Source: Polytrichum commune (Eukaryota > Streptophyta > Polytrichopsida > Polytrichales > Polytrichaceae). From it: DNA of 60,000 nt. The stretch covers positions 48,563,554 through 48,623,553 of the forward strand of contig OX485803.1 of assembly GCA_950295325.1 (NCBI GenBank). The letters are read 5' to 3'. Positions 1 to 11,581 of this stretch are shown in pieces; the first letter of the stretch is position 1; every line of letters begins with the position of its first letter. The notes under the pieces were generated by a model. That model did no database searches. It was not told where the DNA came from and saw only the letters and a list, made by a program, of their open reading frames with translations. The translations under genes were made by a program, and so were the position numbers.

Positions 1-2942
1 CTGTCATCCGGTAGTTTAGGGTCATCTCGGAGCATAGGAAATTCACGTCGACGGAAACCCTACCTTTGTGGTATCTTGTCAATGCTTATGTTCATTTAGG
101 ACCTAATACTGAATGCTATTGGTTGGGTTTTGCTAATACGGGTGTCAAGCATCCCCATGCACATGCCTATAACCTTCTCAAGGGTGATAGGCCTATATTT
201 CTCCCTCTGAACAGCATCCCTCTGAACTTCTTATGCTTCATCTCAAAGGGCTGTCCGTGATAGGCTAGGTCACTAAACTAAATAGGATGTTTAGTGATCG
301 ATACACTAAATACGAACGTATACACTAAATATCAATAACCCTATGAAAATAAGTAACATTAAATGTAAACTCAAACACTAAATATCAACTACGGTAATAT
401 GTGGAAGTTACATGTTTGAGTTTAGTGTTAGTAAGGATATGAATAAAGTTGATATAATAAGGGAGGTGGCAGTAGGGAAGGTAGCAACACATTTATGTCT
501 AATACTAGTTGTCAAGGAATTGAATGTTAGTGTTGAGCAGGGCAAGGTGATAACAACACTAAATATAATCAAACACTAAATACGCTATTTAGTGTAGCTT
601 TCTAGCTTCACTGTGTCTTTTAATTCAACAAACTTATAATGATGGCAGTATTCTTGAGGTTCGTACCTTCCTTCCATCCGCCCTCTGCATCTACCGACTT
701 TGCCTTCATTACTGTCCTTGTTGTTGCCGCCTACGACAACTTTCTACAAAACCTTCTCAAATTGTACCAAAAACACCATAAATAGCGACAAAAATCATCC
801 AACCCATACACTGGTTCCTTGGAGGCAAGGGTTTAGGCATCCAACAAGGAACAAGAGTGTATGAGAGTTGGTTCGCTCAAATCCGCAAGCATGTCTAATA
901 ACTCTTGATGCCCCATGAATTAGTCAAAAGTATTCACAGGACCAAGTAGCTAAGGTCATCCGGTCCCTTTTTCACCCCACATGAATCACTTCTATTGCAT
1001 CTGGTCGTGGTCATAGAGATTGCCTTGCCCAACACGATGGGTTCGTCTAACAATAAGAACTTTGATTTCCTTAATGGAGGTCGAAGTGAATAAAGTGTAT
1101 GTGCGTAACGTAAGCTTCTTTTAAGAACACGTATTAGTTTCATAGTCTGTTGTTACTATCCAAGTCCATCGTCCTTATTATGTGTATCATAAGCACCGGT
1201 TTTGCTATTGTCATATCGCATTCATATATAAATTTGACAATCACTTATGGTTTAACCTCCGAAGGGCAAATCTTTTGTCATCATGTTACCCTTCACATGG
1301 GATAGTCTTGCCTAGTCGCTTTTGCAGCTTCCAGTTTGCGAAAGGTTAACAAGGTAGGAAACAAAAGGGTTCTTAATTATGGTAGCCCATGGTCTTTTAC
1401 ACCATTAAGTACAAATGACAATTCAACTTCTTAGTCAATTGCTCCATCCTTCTAAGTCGAGGTAGATGAGCACATTTTTACCTCCATTCGTAAGGCAATA
1501 GGTTTGTAAGATACCTTAATCTATTGTTGACATTCTTCCTCTCAAAAGAATGATTGTCTTTGTTTTAGGAAAGTATAACTAGGTAGATCATTTATCCATG
1601 ACTCGTTGTTTCTCCTGTATGTGCACTTCTCAATTCAACATTCATCTGCTCGTTTTCCTCAAGGTTGAGTTGCTAGTGTGGTTGAAATTATCCGAGCCTA
1701 TAGCCTCAATGTGATTGGATTTCCGATCATAACACCATCAACATAATTAAAACATGAGTGGTGATTCAAACAAAGATTCCATATCACATAACATATCACT
1801 CAAACAAGGGAACCACTCCTTGATACACTATCAATTCTAACTTTAATCATAAATCATTCCATGAAATGAGACAAGAAGATTAGCAACGCGATGTAACCAT
1901 CTTGGGCATTATCTCTTATTCAGATCTAAGACAATTGACTATCAGCGGCAAACCACTTTAAAGACTTCCATAAGACACATATAAACTTTAGATTCTTATT
2001 TCAATAAGTTGCTCAACACAACTTTTTTTTAAAAGACATGCTATCACCCATATATATATATACTCATGCATGAAGCATAATTCCAATTCCGATCCAACTA
2101 TATATTCAAGTAGAATTTAAACACGAGTAATCCAGTGTAACACCCTAGGTACTTCTCAATTACATCAAATTCAAACAAGAGTTTTACAATCAAGAATTGC
2201 TCATGGAGTACAAAAGGTAGGAGTCTAATCGCTCAACAATGAGGCTAAAATTCACACCGACCATAGAACTATGTAAGAAATTTTTACTACTCCACACATA
2301 GCTTACCGAGAGAGAACCAAAGAAGGTTGTCCCCCCTTCACCTCAAAATTGTTAATCTATACTTCTTCATGAGCACGTGTAGACTCGATTTCAACCTACA
2401 TCTCTCTTCCTAGTAGGCTATGGTCTTTACGCCCACTACTTCTTGACATCTTCAATCTATAGCCTACTTAAAACTTTGAAATTACATTTTCCAGTTCACT
2501 TGAGGTCATGTTCCCATTTAAATCCCATTTGAACTAACATAACCAAAAAATTGACACCGCAACATGTAAATCTAAGCCTTGAGAGATATTGGATGACTTT
2601 CCCTAGACTAAGCTCTCAAACTCACTTTGTTGCCAACTTGCTCAGAGTTTTTCCCAAAGACTTTACAGATAACTCTATTGTGTGAGAAGATTGACGTTTC
2701 AAGATAATGCTTCTAGAGAGAGAAGAGAAGAAACGTTGACCAGAGGTCAGCGTGATTGAAATGCCCGTTCGACCCAACCGATAATGCTTCTACCTTATAG
2801 TTGACAACTTGACATATAATCAACCTAAGAGGTGGGAAAGCACAATTAATTGTACGAGGAAATAATGTCATAAAGTGATTATTGTCACAACAACATAGGT
2901 GGGGGAAGGGTTTCAGACTTTTGGATCGGGTGAGTGCAATAC
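1..2942. other. Intergenic DNA without a recognisable gene
   Basis: AT-rich sequence with only short, unconvincing open frames on both strands. I recognise no conserved protein, tRNA or rRNA in it. The only structure seen is the cluster of ACACTAAATA-like motifs at about 271-597, listed separately. Confidence 0.6.
271..597. repeat. Cluster of ACACTAAATA motifs ending in a perfect hairpin
   Basis: The motif CACTAAATA and its complement recur at least six times in about 330 bases. The cluster ends at 573-595 in a perfect hairpin: arms ACACTAAATA and TATTTAGTGT around a 3-base loop. The same hairpin closes two other dispersed repeats, at 50116-50138 and 58761-58783. This suggests the terminal or subterminal part of a DNA transposon. 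No clear target duplication was found, so the element limits are approximate. Confidence 0.45.
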
Positions 2943-2945
2943 TTA

Positions 2946-3445
2946 GGGCCACTTCACACACGAGACTGAGAGCCCGTGACCAGTTCACTTCAAGCACTCT
3001 CATTGGTGGAAAAGGCGGAGCCGGTCCAAGTTCGCTACTTCACACTACGCTTGAGGGACTGACATAGTATGTGAATGCAAGATGGATGCAGAGTCTACAT
3101 GGTACTACATGGCATCCAATGGATCATGTTTCATGGTCACTTGGACTATTTTCAAAATCCACTTCTTGGAGGTAGGCCTAACACAAAACCGGGAGACCGT
3201 GGCACTTTGAACGCTCACAACCGTTGATTTATTCTATTTTTATAACGTGTGAGGACCCGCACGAATAGAAATTCATTGAAATAGCATTTGGTTGAGGGCC
3301 CGGTCACGTATGACTTTACATTGCATTTGAGGGTCTGTGACCATGCTACATGATTTTGGAGATTTATTGGGACGGCCTTTGGACACTTTCTTTGGGCTCT
3401 CACGATTTCATGGTCACAGCTCTTGGCTCGTATGTGAAGTGGCCC
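2946..3445. mobile_element. Tourist-like MITE (PIF/Harbinger type), 500 bp
   Basis: The left end begins GGGCCACTTCACACACGAG and the right end, read in reverse complement, begins GGGCCACTTCACATACGAG. The inverted repeats continue imperfectly for about 40 bases. The element is flanked by TTA on both sides (2943-2945 and 3446-3448). A 3-bp TTA/TAA duplication and a GGGCC-type terminus are the known signature of Tourist MITEs mobilised by PIF/Harbinger transposases. No transposase is encoded inside, so it is non-autonomous. Confidence 0.75.
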
Positions 3446-3448
3446 TTA

Positions 3449-4230
3449 GGTATCCAAAAATTTGTAGGAGTTGCAAGTCTATCCGTATCCAAAGTGTTCA
3501 CTGTTGATGAGTAAATAGGCTAAATACCACATTGAGGATTGATGAACCAAATTGAACATTAGATTTATTAAAGTCTGTTGAAGTTTTCCCCCTCTTCCCA
3601 AAATCTTTCCCCTTAGCCTTGCACTTGTCACACCAATCTATGGCCCCATCATAAAACCTAAGGGTTTAAAGGCCCGGTCCAAAGGGTCCAATACGGGCCT
3701 TAAGATGTCAAACAAAGGTGCTCGAAGTTACTATACAACTTTTGCTTGTATATGTCAATATTGACGCATCTAAAAATAACCTCGCCATCAATGCACTCTT
3801 CGCAAAGGAACATACATACATGTAAAAGAAATAGAGGAAAACATAGATATAAATATAGGTTCTCTAATCGAGCATCTATAAAGAAAAAGCCTCCTCGTCA
3901 ACATGCAATTGTTTTTTCGTGTTTTGAGTTTGTATAAACAAGCTAGATTCAAATGTGTGTCACATTTAGATTTCCTATCAACATCACTAGGTAAGAGTGT
4001 TTGGGTTGAGATTGAACCAAAGCTTCAAGTTGTCCTTAGTAAGCACATCCAACATGCATACGGATTTCTCAAGAATGAGAATATACTCACAACTACTTTA
4101 ATGACACTCCACCTCACAAAAAACAACAAGTGTACACTCGTACATCATCACATGTTGCCTCAACTCTATCTACTTCATCAACAACCACTTCCATCGTTCC
4201 TCCTCCTACATAACCACCCATACAAACAAA
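3449..4230. other. Intergenic spacer, nothing recognised
   Basis: Between the Tourist-like MITE and the LINE remnant. It holds only short open frames with no recognisable domain, and no repeats that I could see. Confidence 0.5.
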
Positions 4231-6300
4231 TCATACATGCCCTGAGAACAATGCCCCTCCCACCAAAACAATCCAATTACCCCCGTAAAACTTGCGCATG
4301 CTTGAACTCTTAGATATAATTTTATACTTTGTTCTGTTTAAGTATATGTTGTTTATGACAGTTCTTCGGATATCTACCATATCATATTTTAAGCATTTGT
4401 GTAATGTAAGTGCCTTGTTTTTAGCTAGTTTGTCGGCTTCACACCAATGAGCGGGGTTAGAAAATAATTGATTGAGTTTTCCAAAAAAAATATTGAATTT
4501 AATTTTGCTACTACCTTTGGTGAGCCTATCAATCCTTATGTGTATCATCCAACCACTAAAAGTTGTTGGTGGTGGTGGATTCTCAATGTTAGATTTAACT
4601 TTAATGAGGGTGAAATATTGTGATTACACTGTAGATTTGGGAAAAATGCCCATAAATTTGGCACTAAACTAAACAAGTCCATGGCTAAATTCCTTGAGAT
4701 AACCAACACATACAACCCATTATGGCAGTGCATCCTTTGTGTTCCTATAAAGATCAACCCACTCTTGTGAGGTGATATAGGCATTTTTTTGGTTGAGCAT
4801 CCTTTTACGGAATGGTCTGTAGAACTCCGTAAGTTTAAGCCAAAAGTCATTGTGAACTTCTTCTAAGGATAATTTATCTTTAGCATCCTCCTAATTCAAG
4901 AAATTGTATCTCCTTGGGTCCCAATTATCCCTAAAGTACCTTAAACCATTCATGTTTAATGTGTGTGTCATGCTCATGATAATGCCAAAGTGAAGTTCTT
5001 GGTATTCCTCGTTCCATCAAAGATTGAGTTGCAAAATATCTTGGGGAGTTGTCGGAGAAAGGTATGTAATTGTTTTCGCCATTACCTTCCACGACTGTGT
5101 AATGTGGTGCTAAACTTTGGATCCACCTTTTGTACAAAAATTGTGGGGAAAACAACCATAAAGAGGAGGGACCCCATGGACCGCGGAGCGAAGGTTATAA
5201 TTGTGTGATGTGATGCCTCATGATAATTTGAAGGTTCGATTTGCTAGGAAGTAAGGCCTGGATAACCCATTTACGCGTGAAGGCTTTCATGGCATCTTCT
5301 GGTGAGGTAAGACTAAGGCCTTGTACTTTCTTAAGCACTGTGCAATCATCCAAGTTAACACGTGCTTTGGCCATGTTTTCCGATGTCATGAGGCAAATTC
5401 TTACATGATATGAAAAAATTATGATATTGTTATTTTTTTTTTCATAAAAAATGTAATAGGATAAGTTAGGAGTGATAATGTCATAAGGAAAATTCTTACA
5501 TGATAGGAAAAATCTATGATATTGTTACTTTGATTTGTTTTAATAGAAATGAATGTAATAGAAAAAGTAAGGAGTGATCACCTTGTTGTTTAGAGTTAAT
5601 AGTTGAAAATTAGAAAGTTAGTTGTTTAAAGTTATATAGTTGGCTAAAGATAGTGAGTTGTGTAGAGTTTATGGTTGAAAGTTGGATAGTTGACTAAAGA
5701 TAGTGAATTTTCTAGAGTTAGTTGTTTAAAGTTATAAAATTGTCTAAAGATAGGGGGTTCTATAAAGTTAGTTGTTTGGTTTTCTAAAGTGTGAATGGAT
5801 ATATAAAAGGAATTGGAGAATTCTTCCTCTCCCAACATATTATCTCTCTCATTTTCTCTCGCCCATGTTTTCTTCAAAAGTCTTCATTTCTCCCATCTTT
5901 GGATTAAGCTAGTTGCAACTAGAAACCCGGTGTTCTTCCTTAGCATACTTCTCTACACGATACCGATGTAGACCATATGTAGTTGCGGAGTAGAGCTTTA
6001 ATCCTCCCTAGAACTTTCTTTGAGCCGGCCCACATCGCAATAAAATACAAGAGTGATGACATCAGAACCTGGTTAATGATGAGGGTATGAGGCTCCAAAA
6101 CCCTCATACAAAATTTAGTTGACAAATGACATTCTTCGGAAATAAGTGCCAAAGGACTTTGTGAAGGCATCTTCCATACATTACCACAAAACGACTTGGA
6201 AATTTTGGAGGAGGAATGACATAAATTATTGTAACTTAGACGAACTTTGAGAGCCATAGCTTGTCCCTTCCAAGATTACCATGTCCATACAAACGCATCA
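4231..6300 (-). pseudogene. Degenerate LINE (non-LTR retrotransposon) reverse transcriptase, C-terminal half
   Basis: Minus-strand frames, broken by frameshifts and stops, read in order as the C-terminal half of a plant non-LTR retrotransposon ORF2. At 6257-5970 there is a segment like L-I-I-N-Q-V-L-M-S-S-L-L-Y-F-I followed by L-L-R-N-Y-I-W-S, the typical end of the reverse-transcriptase thumb region. At 5389-5195 come K-A-R-V-N-L-D-D-C and G-L-S-L-T-S-P-E-D-A, matching the ARV-W-x-x-C and G-G-L-G-L motifs that normally follow. Weaker similarity continues to about 4231, including a zf-RVT-like region near 4545-4400. The coding is split at 5387-5962 by a 576-bp insertion. Upstream of 6257, weak RT-like fragments continue to about 6550. 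Frames are broken throughout, so it is inactive. Family assignment is from motif order, not from a database search. Confidence 0.7.
5387..5962. mobile_element. 576-bp insertion of unknown type inside the LINE remnant
   Basis: The insertion is flanked by CCGATGT at 5380-5386 and 5963-5969. Removing it with one copy of that heptamer restores a continuous LINE frame across the junction (W-S-T-S-E-N-M-A-K-A-R), which supports a clean insertion with a target duplication of up to 7 bp. Inside are a two-copy direct repeat of about 110 bp (5393-5580), a 50-bp degenerate tandem repeat of about 3.5 units (5600-5790), a TATA-like TATATAAAAG near 5801 and a CT-rich stretch after it. The last two features recall a solo LTR, but the ends are not TG...CA. 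Confidence 0.55.
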
Positions 6301-6654
6301 CAATCTTTTGTCTCACCCTCGGCGAAGCACAATCACAAAGTAGATCATTGACATAGAGAATGATGAACTTCAAGGGCCTAGGTTTAGGTTGGCACTCAAG
6401 CCATACATTGGTGATAGAAACTCAAAGATTTAAATGAAATGCATCATGAGACCTCCCAAAGCCAATATCAAGAAAAACATGTGTTGGCTCAAAATGTGGA
6501 CAATGCAACAATCTCGTTCATACCTCCATCCATGTTAGATTGAAACACTCCATTTGTAATGACAAAGAAGCATTTAAAAAGACATGAGAGTATTTACATG
6601 TACAAATCATGGTATATGGTTCCATGATGACTATAAATTCATATAAGGTGTCAT

Positions 6655-6740
6655 TAACAGTGGATTTTCCATTAACAGGTGACACCTTATTAATGGAGGT
6701 CACCTGTTAATGGAGGTCACCATTAACAGGTGACACCCTA
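6655..6740. repeat. Inverted-repeat cluster around GGTGACACC / CATTAACAG
   Basis: CATTAACAGGTGACACC occurs twice (about 6671 and 6721), and its near-complement GGTCACCTGTTAATGG lies between them. Nested stem-loops are therefore possible within about 85 bases. The function is unknown. It may be the junction of two small foldback elements. Confidence 0.5.
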
Positions 6741-8690
6741 AACCCTAAATCTAAAATAATTTTTTTTTTTTGAGGAAACCCATAGTCAACTACAAAATTT
6801 TGTGAACCCAAGGCACCTCCATGACATTCAAGGGGAACAAGGTGATATGGATGTATGGTGAAGATGCACCAAATTGCATTATGAAAGTAATTGGTTTGTA
6901 TGGACACTCCCAAAGTACCCATACACATGTGGAGTTGATTTCACAATGTCTTCCCGAGCAAGAGCAACAATTTGAGAAATTTCCAGGAGGTTGTCTAGGG
7001 GGGAGTAGATCTTCCAATGATCCTTTGGCATGAAGTCTTTTGCTCTATTGACAACGACAAGGCAATACAATTTGGAGTAGCCATTTATTATGTTCATGTA
7101 GCCAGAATCTGATTTACACAATTGGGATTTTCCATCTGGAGGGGTTATCTTTAACAAAATGCAAAACTTCTTTGTTTGAAGACATAAGCCTTTCCAACCA
7201 TTCACACACTACCCACAAGGAGATGTTTGTTGTCAAAATCCACATTAGGTATAAAAGTGGTAGGATGGATTGCTTGACTCCAATGATCATTACAAAATTT
7301 ACATGGGGAATCATTTAGAAGCAAAACATCATAATATTACTAAGCAATATGCGTTTGTTCATGTGCACCCAAAGAATATAACCATGGGATGCCACAATTG
7401 GCGCACATCCAAACTAAAATTTGGCTTTCAAGCAAAAGTTTATACCAAAATGTCAACCTTCACATAGCACTAGTCTAAGGTCGCTTTCAAAAATTGAGTC
7501 CCCCCTTACTTTGTGGTTATCGAAAGTGCATGTTTGGTGATTTAAAGCAACATGAAATTAAAAGTCCTCTGGATTGTGTTTACTATTAAGTGTCAATCAA
7601 TTAATAAAATTTGAAAATATAGTGGAAAATCTAGACTTCTAAACATGTGTACTTATGGTGTTTGTTCTTTGATCCTCACCTTACCACACACCAATCAGAT
7701 TTCGGTGTCCGATTCATAAAATGAAATTGCAAAACACCCACATACTTTAGCTATATTGATATTTGGGACTTGTTGTTATGTTTCACCCTCTATAACAACC
7801 TTTTAGGGGTAAGTCTAGTACCATAGTTTCCTAGCACCTCGGGCATAAAACATATAAATAGAAAGGTGCCCAAATTTTATAGGAAATTATTGACAAGGTT
7901 TGCCTACTGAAAAAATCATATTAATGCTCAAATCATAGAAGCTCGACTTACATGTGTTGTGATTCAATATATAAGCTTTTAGGTATCAATAGGTTCAAAC
8001 AAACATTGCAAAGTATTTTGTGGGTCTTTTGTCTAGACATTCTAACACTTCTAAACCACAATCTTTCACAAATGCAACATATCTCTCACACATAACAAAC
8101 CATGTCACATAAGAGTTTAGGGTAATTGATGGGAGCTTCGGAATTGAAGGGAAGGGTTTATGGTAAATCGGCCACCTTAGGCTAAATTAGCAATAGCCAT
8201 TCAAAAACCGTAAGAGAAACTTGGATGAATGCCTAACTTATTTGAATTGGTATTTTGAAATTAAATTACTTGATTCTGATGTGTTATTTTCCAGGCTGCC
8301 AAATTGTTTTGGTCACTCCTAATCAAATATTAGGCAATGACCAGCCCAAGTTGCTACGAAACTAAACTATATTTTTAGATATATGTATAATATTCTTCAG
8401 TACGCTACTATTCAATCATTATTAAGGATATGGGCTTAACATGGCCCATGTCAAAACGAGTTGTATTTTGTTTGGTTTAATCACAATGTTGAATAAAGTG
8501 AAACAATTACCAATGTTACATGTTTAGGCACCCTTTCAACACACCCTTCAAAATTGGATTGAGGGGGCTCAAAGATGTAGACATTATTCAACTATTCTCG
8601 AATCTATGGCCCAAGGTCTCAACCCCACCAAACAATCGGGATGGGGGTTATTAATAATATGACCTATGCATGGATAGATAACACATATAA
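6741..8690. other. Unassigned repeat-like DNA
   Basis: Several overlapping short frames at 6707-7314, mostly minus strand, have a coding-like texture but are broken, and I cannot name the family. They may be remnants of a transposon protein. Positions 7470-8690 show nothing recognisable. Confidence 0.4.
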
Positions 8691-9680
8691 GTGCTTTCCA
8701 CTTGGATGAACAAGTGTGGATGAAACCATGCGCCATTGAACTTCACATTGTAGTTTGGCACATATAATTGTGACTCAAAGAATTGAGAGACATCCACCAA
8801 TTCCAACAATTTCTTTGATAATTTATGGGGTGTTGACATAAGTTGGAGGTAAGGGACAAACCACTATCCTCAACTCAAAGGATTCGCAAATTACATGCAA
8901 ATTGTTGTTGCTTCGTGGGGCATAAACCAATATGTTCATGGAAAAATATTAAGGTTAATATCGATGAAATGTTGTAAGCACAATTAGAAAGAAAGAAAGA
9001 AAGAAAGAAAGAAATTCCATTCACTTGGATGAGCATTTTTTTCTATGTGGATGAAATCATGCACCCTAAGCTTGAAATTCATATACTATGGACCACATAA
9101 CCGTGACAAAGAGGCATCCAGAGCAATATACATGCTTGAACAATTTATAGGGCGTGGACTTAAACCACCATGACCTCCGAGGATTGGAAAAAGCACATAA
9201 GAATTGTTGATCTTGAATCGTCATATGTGCATAACCAATATGCTCTAAAACAAACTCTGAAGGTTATGGATAAAGTGTATGTGGTGGTAGTTTTTTGGCT
9301 ACTTTGACGGTGGCTTGGATGTTGGCCTTGGGTTGGTGGGGGGATTTGGGGGGGGGGGGTTCCTTTGTCGTTAATTACTTGAACACTTGACGCTTTTACG
9401 TGGAAGTATGGCATGCTCGAGGGACATTGCCTCCCCTCAAAGTGAGTGCATCTTCTTGTTTTTTTTAGTCATGCTTAGCATTGACTTGTTGGCCTCCTAT
9501 CTATCTCACAATAAATGAACACATGTGGGGCATATCAAATATGATAAAGAAGAAATTCCGTGACACGTAATGGATGAAACACTACATGTTTGAACAAATG
9601 AAGACAAGGAAGTGCTCTCCACTTGGATGAAAAAACTGTATGCGTGGATGAAATCATGCACCCTTGAAGTTCAAAGAGAG
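8691..9680. repeat. Three degenerate direct repeats and a (GAAA)n microsatellite
   Basis: A segment beginning with a CCACTTGGATGA-like motif, followed by GTGGATGAAA, CATGC and a TTGAA-TTC motif, appears at about 8691, 9013 and 9612. The first two copies stay alignable for about 200 bases. A (GAAA)n tract lies at about 8989-9012 between copies 1 and 2. The spacing is irregular (about 320 and 600 bp), so this is an old duplication rather than a satellite. Confidence 0.5.
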
Positions 9681-9699
9681 AGAGAAACAGAGAGAGAGG

Positions 9700-10720
9700 A
9701 CGCCAACTGCTTGTGTTGGTGTGAACGAGGGTGTGAACGCTTCAGCTAGATCATAACCCTGACCCCTTGGACTTCAGATCCTAGTATGGACCACACAGTA
9801 CACCTGACCGATTTCTCATCCGGGAGCAGAAAGGTCGTCGAGACTTCATCACACACGTTTACATCCACGGAGGCAGAACATCATCCACAAATCTCAGATT
9901 CTGTCCACGAGCTGACCGGCTATAGGTGGTAACTAGCGGAAGCACGGTGGACGACGAGACGCGGGAGTCATCCTCAAGCCTTTGCGATATGACTCCTCAC
10001 CTACTCCAACAATGAATGGGCCCAGCGTTGGCATGAGAGCGGACTGTGGTGAGGACGAATCAACCGCTCCCTTCCTCCGAGGTTCGAGGATTATAAAAGC
10101 ACATGCAGATGGCTCATGTTGCTGAATCATCGAGAGATGTGGCGATTCCCCATGGCGATGGACTTGCTGCCTTTGATGAAGCTGCGTCGCGGAGCGTACC
10201 AAAAAGGCTTGCCGGCGACCATCCCGGAGTGTTGTGCGCCCGCGGCTATTCCTGGGGGCGCCTCCGACGTGCGTCTCCGGGAAATCAGTTCGGGAGCGCC
10301 TCCAGAAGCAATCACAGGGTGGCACACACAGGCCCCCGATAAGGTGTGAATGACAAAGGGGGAAGCTAACAATCAGGATGGGGATTTCTATTAACATCCA
10401 TAACTCACAGGGAGCCGATGGGACGTCTCCCGCGCGCCCCCCTTTACCGGTGTGGTAGACGATCTCGCCATCCGATCCCCATGGGACTCATGATGCAACT
10501 CTTTGTTGTATCCAAGCCAAGAGCGCCTCAGAAGTCGCCTCGAACTTGACGAGGTGGCTGGTTAGCGGGCTTGTGGCAACAACAGTAGCAGCTTGCACCA
10601 CCACGACGACTGTGGCCTGCGGGATCGGTGGGAGCACAGGATCAAGAGGCTTGGGTCTTGAAGATCATGCCCCAAAAGTACCTGTGGGGATGACCGGCAG
10701 GTGACTACCTTGGGAGCTCA
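9700..10720. other. GC-rich, CpG-rich block of unknown origin
   Basis: Base composition changes abruptly here to clearly GC-rich with many CpG dinucleotides, in otherwise AT-rich surroundings. Several overlapping frames stay open on both strands (for example 9933-10397 minus), as expected by chance in GC-rich DNA. A minus-strand stretch of about 55 codons ending near 10488, rich in Pro, Val and Thr, has a protein-like look but no family I recognise. Options are a retroelement fragment, a transferred piece, or a CpG-rich regulatory block. Confidence 0.45.
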
Positions 10721-11581
10721 AGGTACTACCTACCGCTCTCTGGATGCTTAATTCTTTGTGTCGTAGAAGTTATGATCATCATCAAGTCGATGACTATCAA
10801 GTTTCCGAGATTAATCAGAATACTGTGTTAGATGTCGTCGAACATATACCATTTTGCTTGAACGATGTGCAACTATGTGTAGTAATATGGCCGAAGAAGA
10901 GCAAGCAGGAGATGGCGTTAAGTTTCTGTGTCCAGGAATGTAGCTTGTTTGAAGTGTGTTTACCGAGACAGATGACCAACATAATTTGAAAGAGGTTTGT
11001 ATTCCGGATCTCGACAGGATCTTAAAGGGCACCTGGTACATTTTAGCCTGGAGTAGAAACTTAAGAAGAGATAAGTAATCGTTGGCTCTTCTTAGATTCT
11101 TAAAATGGTGGGCCTTACGAAGTAGCCGTCACAGAGATATGAAGCTGGAGTATGCTTTGGTCATTGTCTCGTGGTTTACATTAAAATCGGATTATAATGT
11201 GCCCGGCGTGTAGCCTGCAATGTTTCCGGTCAGACTGCTGCTTCTACAGGTCACATATGGCATATGTGTAATGGGTCAACTGCTCTTAGTACACATCGAC
11301 GATTGGTGTCGTATATTGAGTGTTTTCCCTTCGTGTTTAGAAATCGTTGCTGAACTCAAGCGTAAAAGAATTGGTTACGGCTGTGCTAAATCACATATGG
11401 TATTTCAGGAAGCTGAAATTTGATGAATGCCAGCCAAGCTTAATGTTCACATGATCTCGCCGTGGGTACCCACACACCCCAGAATATGTAGTGTTGATGA
11501 TAAATCTTCTGTTCCCATACCTTCTAAGTTATACCCCAGCACTGGACTTATACATTTCTGTGTCATGACAGATACCTCAAG
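10721..11581 (+). promoter_or_regulatory. Upstream region of the expansin gene
   Basis: No coding sequence was recognised. A weak TATA-like TTATACAT lies near 11549, about 35 bases before the expansin start codon. That is close for a plant TATA box, so the core promoter is not certain. No other motif was placed with confidence. Confidence 0.3.
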
